Positions 6,301-7,023 of a stretch of 7,023 nt of DNA are shown piece after piece (within the stretch, counting starts at the first letter, position 1; the number at the start of each line of letters is the position of its first letter). The notes beneath the pieces were generated by a model. It had not been told where the DNA came from. It worked only from the letters and a program-made list of their open reading frames with translations, and did not search any database. The position numbers were made by a program, and so were the translations under genes. Source of the DNA: Desulfovibrionaceae bacterium (lineage in GTDB: Bacteria; Desulfobacterota; Desulfovibrionia; Desulfovibrionales; Desulfovibrionaceae). The stretch spans positions 1 through 7,023 of the forward strand of contig JAUNSE010000105.1 in NCBI GenBank assembly GCA_030539415.1. Reading direction: 5' to 3'.

Positions 6301-7023
6301 GACCTCCATCAGCTTCTGGTTGTTGCGCTGCACGGTGCAGTCGCGCTCGTCAAAGGCGAAGACGTTGCCGTAGTGGTCGGCCAGGACCTGGATTTCGATG
6401 TGATGGACATCGGTCAGGAACTTCTCGACAAAGAGGTTCGGGTTGCCGAACGAGGCCTGGGCCATGGTGGACGCCTTGAAGAAGGCCTCCTCCAGCTCCT
6501 TCTCGTTGTGCACGGCGAAGATGCCGCGTCCGCCGCCGCCGCCCTCGGCCTTGAGCATGATGGGCAGGCCCATCTCGCCGATGAGCTTGCGGGCCGTGGG
6601 GATGTCCACCGCGCCGTCGGAGCCGGGCACCACCGGGATGCCCAGGCGGCGGGCCACCTGGCGGGCCTGCACCTTGTTGCCGAGCAGGTTCATGGCCTCC
6701 TCGGTGGCGCCGATGAAGACAATGCCCTCCCTGCGGCACAGGGCCGGGAAGCGGCTGTCCTCGGAGGCGAAGCCCCAGCCGGGATGGATGCCGATGACAT
6801 TCTCCTGCTTGGCCCTGTGCACGATGGTCTCGATGTCCAGATAGGCCCTGGGGTCGGGACCGAGCAGCATGAGCTCCTGGGCGGAGGCTGCCGAAGGGGC
6901 GGTCTTGTCGATGTCGGTCGCGGTCATGGCGGCAATGGCGTCAAAATGCTCCCGGATGGACCGGCAGATACGTCTGGCCGGTATACCGCGGTTGGCCACG
7001 AGTATCTTCTTGCCCTTCAGATA
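3346..7023 (-). CDS. pyc: Pyruvate carboxylase (biotin carboxylase + carboxyltransferase + biotinyl domain), N-terminus cut by the window edge
   Basis: The frame is open from 7023 to a TAG at 3346-3348 (1225 residues in view). It carboxylates pyruvate to oxaloacetate with ATP, bicarbonate and biotin, in the cytoplasm. Numbering takes the GTG at 6999 as residue 1. The biotin carboxylase domain covers about 1-455: ANRG near the start, HPGWGF at 72-77, Lys150 with the glycine-rich loop to 159, ERDCTVQ at 218-224, Lys229, Glu269 and NTRLQVEH at 284-291. The carboxyltransferase barrel covers about 520-830: TDTTARDATQS at 525-535, metal ligands Asp531, Lys705 in LKDMAG, His735 and His737, and PGG at 831-833. 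The PC-type post-barrel region covers about 840-1085, with VTPGSQ at 870-875. The biotinyl domain covers about 1100-1183, with biotin Lys1142 in IMKQEK. A four-cysteine tail follows. Eight further in-frame residues (YLKGKKIL) lie before the GTG and complete the usual KKILVANRG first strand, so the real start lies to the right of the window. Several active-site motifs differ from ordinary pyruvate carboxylases, so another 2-oxoacid substrate is not fully excluded. The total of about 1230 residues is longer than the usual 1150-1180 or so. Confidence 0.95.
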   Translation of the reverse strand, partial: YLKGKKILVANRGIPARRICRSIREHFDAIAAMTATDIDKTAPSAASAQELMLLGPDPRAYLDIETIVHRAKQENVIGIHPGWGFASEDSRFPALCRREGIVFIGATEEAMNLLGNKVQARQVARRLGIPVVPGSDGAVDIPTARKLIGEMGLPIMLKAEGGGGGRGIFAVHNEKELEEAFFKASTMAQASFGNPNLFVEKFLTDVHHIEIQVLADHYGNVFAFDERDCTVQRNNQKLMEVTPSPWKVVTRDLRERLKDYARRLISAVGYHSLATVEFLVTKDGTPYLIEVNTRLQVEHGVTESRYGIDLVEEQIAVAFGAQLRYSEKTLRPGYTAMQCRINLENPQKNFEPNSGRITRYVSPGGPGVRLDSNLSAGYEFPPNYDSAGSLLLAFAHDWEKTLGIMDRALSEYVIGGVSTTIPFFRQVLKSPEFRSGEVTTDFVARHPELLYYEDLAPEAERLGRLVAEISARGYNPYVSLGVYRSRDTPRLGAFNPVLPRIEGSLRRRPNPYPRGDREALLDYIRASDHVHFTDTTARDATQSNSGNRLRLAEDRLYGPYLDNIGYFSLENGGGAHFHVAMLANMTYPFTEAQEWNRFAPKTMKQLLIRSTNVLGYKPQSRNATMATGEMVCDNYQIVRCFDFLNHAENMMPFATVVMNRKECVFEPAISLSWAKGFDVNHYLGVTEDLLGMVAKVMGATKEVAARNIILGLKDMAGQVPPRVMTELVTALKKRWPELVLHYHRHTTDGLFIPSCGAAAKAGCHILDASLGAAVRTYGQGDVLALCAYLEDELGLKTNLDKDAIRAANFVCKQIMPYYDRYCSPYFQGTDYDVVRHGMPGGATSSSQEGAMKQGYIHLLPYMLRFLEQTRQIVRYHDVTPGSQITWNTSFLAVTSAFKRGGEEEVKYLLEVMQEVNRTPEDRLSPEMRHARLAIYHDCNDAFRDLLLGKFGRLPLGFPPDWVYESAFGADWHKAVMQRTEVSPLELLSDVDMEAEKAECTRLLKRNPLSEEFIMYLNFPGDALKTIQFQAKFGDPNCLPLNVWFEGVAVGDTMSFQDSGGKPHTLQILAISRPNEAGESVVRYILDSEFMTSGVQLVEAQASSGSGVPMADPNNIYQVPSPSNGDLWVMYVAPGDIVHKGEEIFNVSIMKQEKAVLAPCDGIVKRVLKTADFKENKKMVPVRGGELLVELAPAPRLCPNPSCHHPLVDPEASFCPRCGSRLECEQ
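3349..3435 (-). other. C-terminal zinc-ribbon-like tail of the pyruvate carboxylase
   Basis: After the biotinyl domain ends (LLVEL), the frame continues for about 35 residues that hold Cys1189, Cys1194, Cys1206 and Cys1209 (codons at 3433-3435, 3418-3420, 3382-3384 and 3373-3375). The pattern is C-x4-C-x11-C-x2-C, with CPRCGSR as the second knuckle, typical of short treble-clef or zinc-ribbon motifs. A fifth Cys (1215) lies three residues from the end. Ordinary pyruvate carboxylases end at or just after the biotinyl domain. The tail is in frame and ends in a TAG, so it is part of the protein. Zinc binding is inferred from the cysteine spacing only. Confidence 0.8.
3451..3702 (-). other. Biotinyl (BCCP) domain of the pyruvate carboxylase
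   Basis: This is about residues 1100-1183 in the numbering that starts at the GTG at 6999. The biotin-accepting Lys1142 is the codon at 3574-3576. It sits in IMKQEKAVLAP where most family members have AMKMxxxVxAP; Met-Lys and the downstream Ala-Pro are kept, but the Met after the Lys is replaced by Gln. The flanking pattern PGDIVHKGEEIF and the closing GGELLVEL fit the lipoyl/biotinyl fold. Biotin ligase would modify this Lys so that the arm can move between the carboxylase and transferase sites. Confidence 0.9.

Noticed and set aside
6997..6999. GTG as the translation start of the pyruvate carboxylase
   Set aside because: It falls inside the conserved KKILVANRG first strand of the biotin carboxylase domain, and the eight codons before it are open and match the family, so the true start lies to the right of the window.

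Overview
The window holds two large genes, both on the minus strand and both cut by a window edge. Transcription would run from right to left. At the right (3346-7023) is a single-polypeptide biotin-dependent pyruvate carboxylase that has lost only its first few codons. At the left (1-3126) is a PEP synthase (pyruvate, water dikinase)-like enzyme with an intact N-terminus; its last few dozen codons lie beyond position 1. A 219-base intergenic gap separates them. I see no RNA gene, mobile element or CRISPR array. Long plus-strand ORFs opposite both genes are antisense shadows.

Organism: coding GC is high (about 65% in a hand-counted sample), with strong C/G preference at third codon positions. 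Adjacent pyruvate carboxylase and large PEP synthase-like genes recall Desulfovibrio-type sulfate reducers (Desulfovibrionales); from memory, Desulfovibrio vulgaris has such a pair. This placement is inference and was not tested by any search.

Layout, right to left: biotin carboxylase domain (about 7023-5635), linker, carboxyltransferase TIM barrel (about 5442-4510), post-barrel allosteric/tetramerisation-type region, biotinyl domain (about 3702-3451, biotin Lys at 3574-3576), and a short four-cysteine zinc-ribbon-like tail (3349-3435). The gap follows, about 49% GC by hand count. It carries a perfect 12-bp inverted repeat (arms 3247-3258 and 3302-3313), one arm of which lies in the spacer of a weak candidate promoter, and ends in a strong Shine-Dalgarno. 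The PEP synthase-like gene then reads through an ATP-grasp domain, a phosphohistidine swivel domain (His527) and a PEP/pyruvate TIM barrel with catalytic Cys1028. The barrel is interrupted by a predicted-helical insertion of about 170 residues.

Joint role (inference from families): both enzymes use pyruvate. One makes oxaloacetate with ATP and bicarbonate, the other makes PEP with ATP and water. Together they would feed the four-carbon pool and gluconeogenesis in a cell whose carbon enters as pyruvate, lactate or acetyl-CoA. The least ordinary points are the helical insertion in the dikinase, the zinc-ribbon tail on the carboxylase, the altered carboxyltransferase active-site motifs, and the intergenic inverted repeat.
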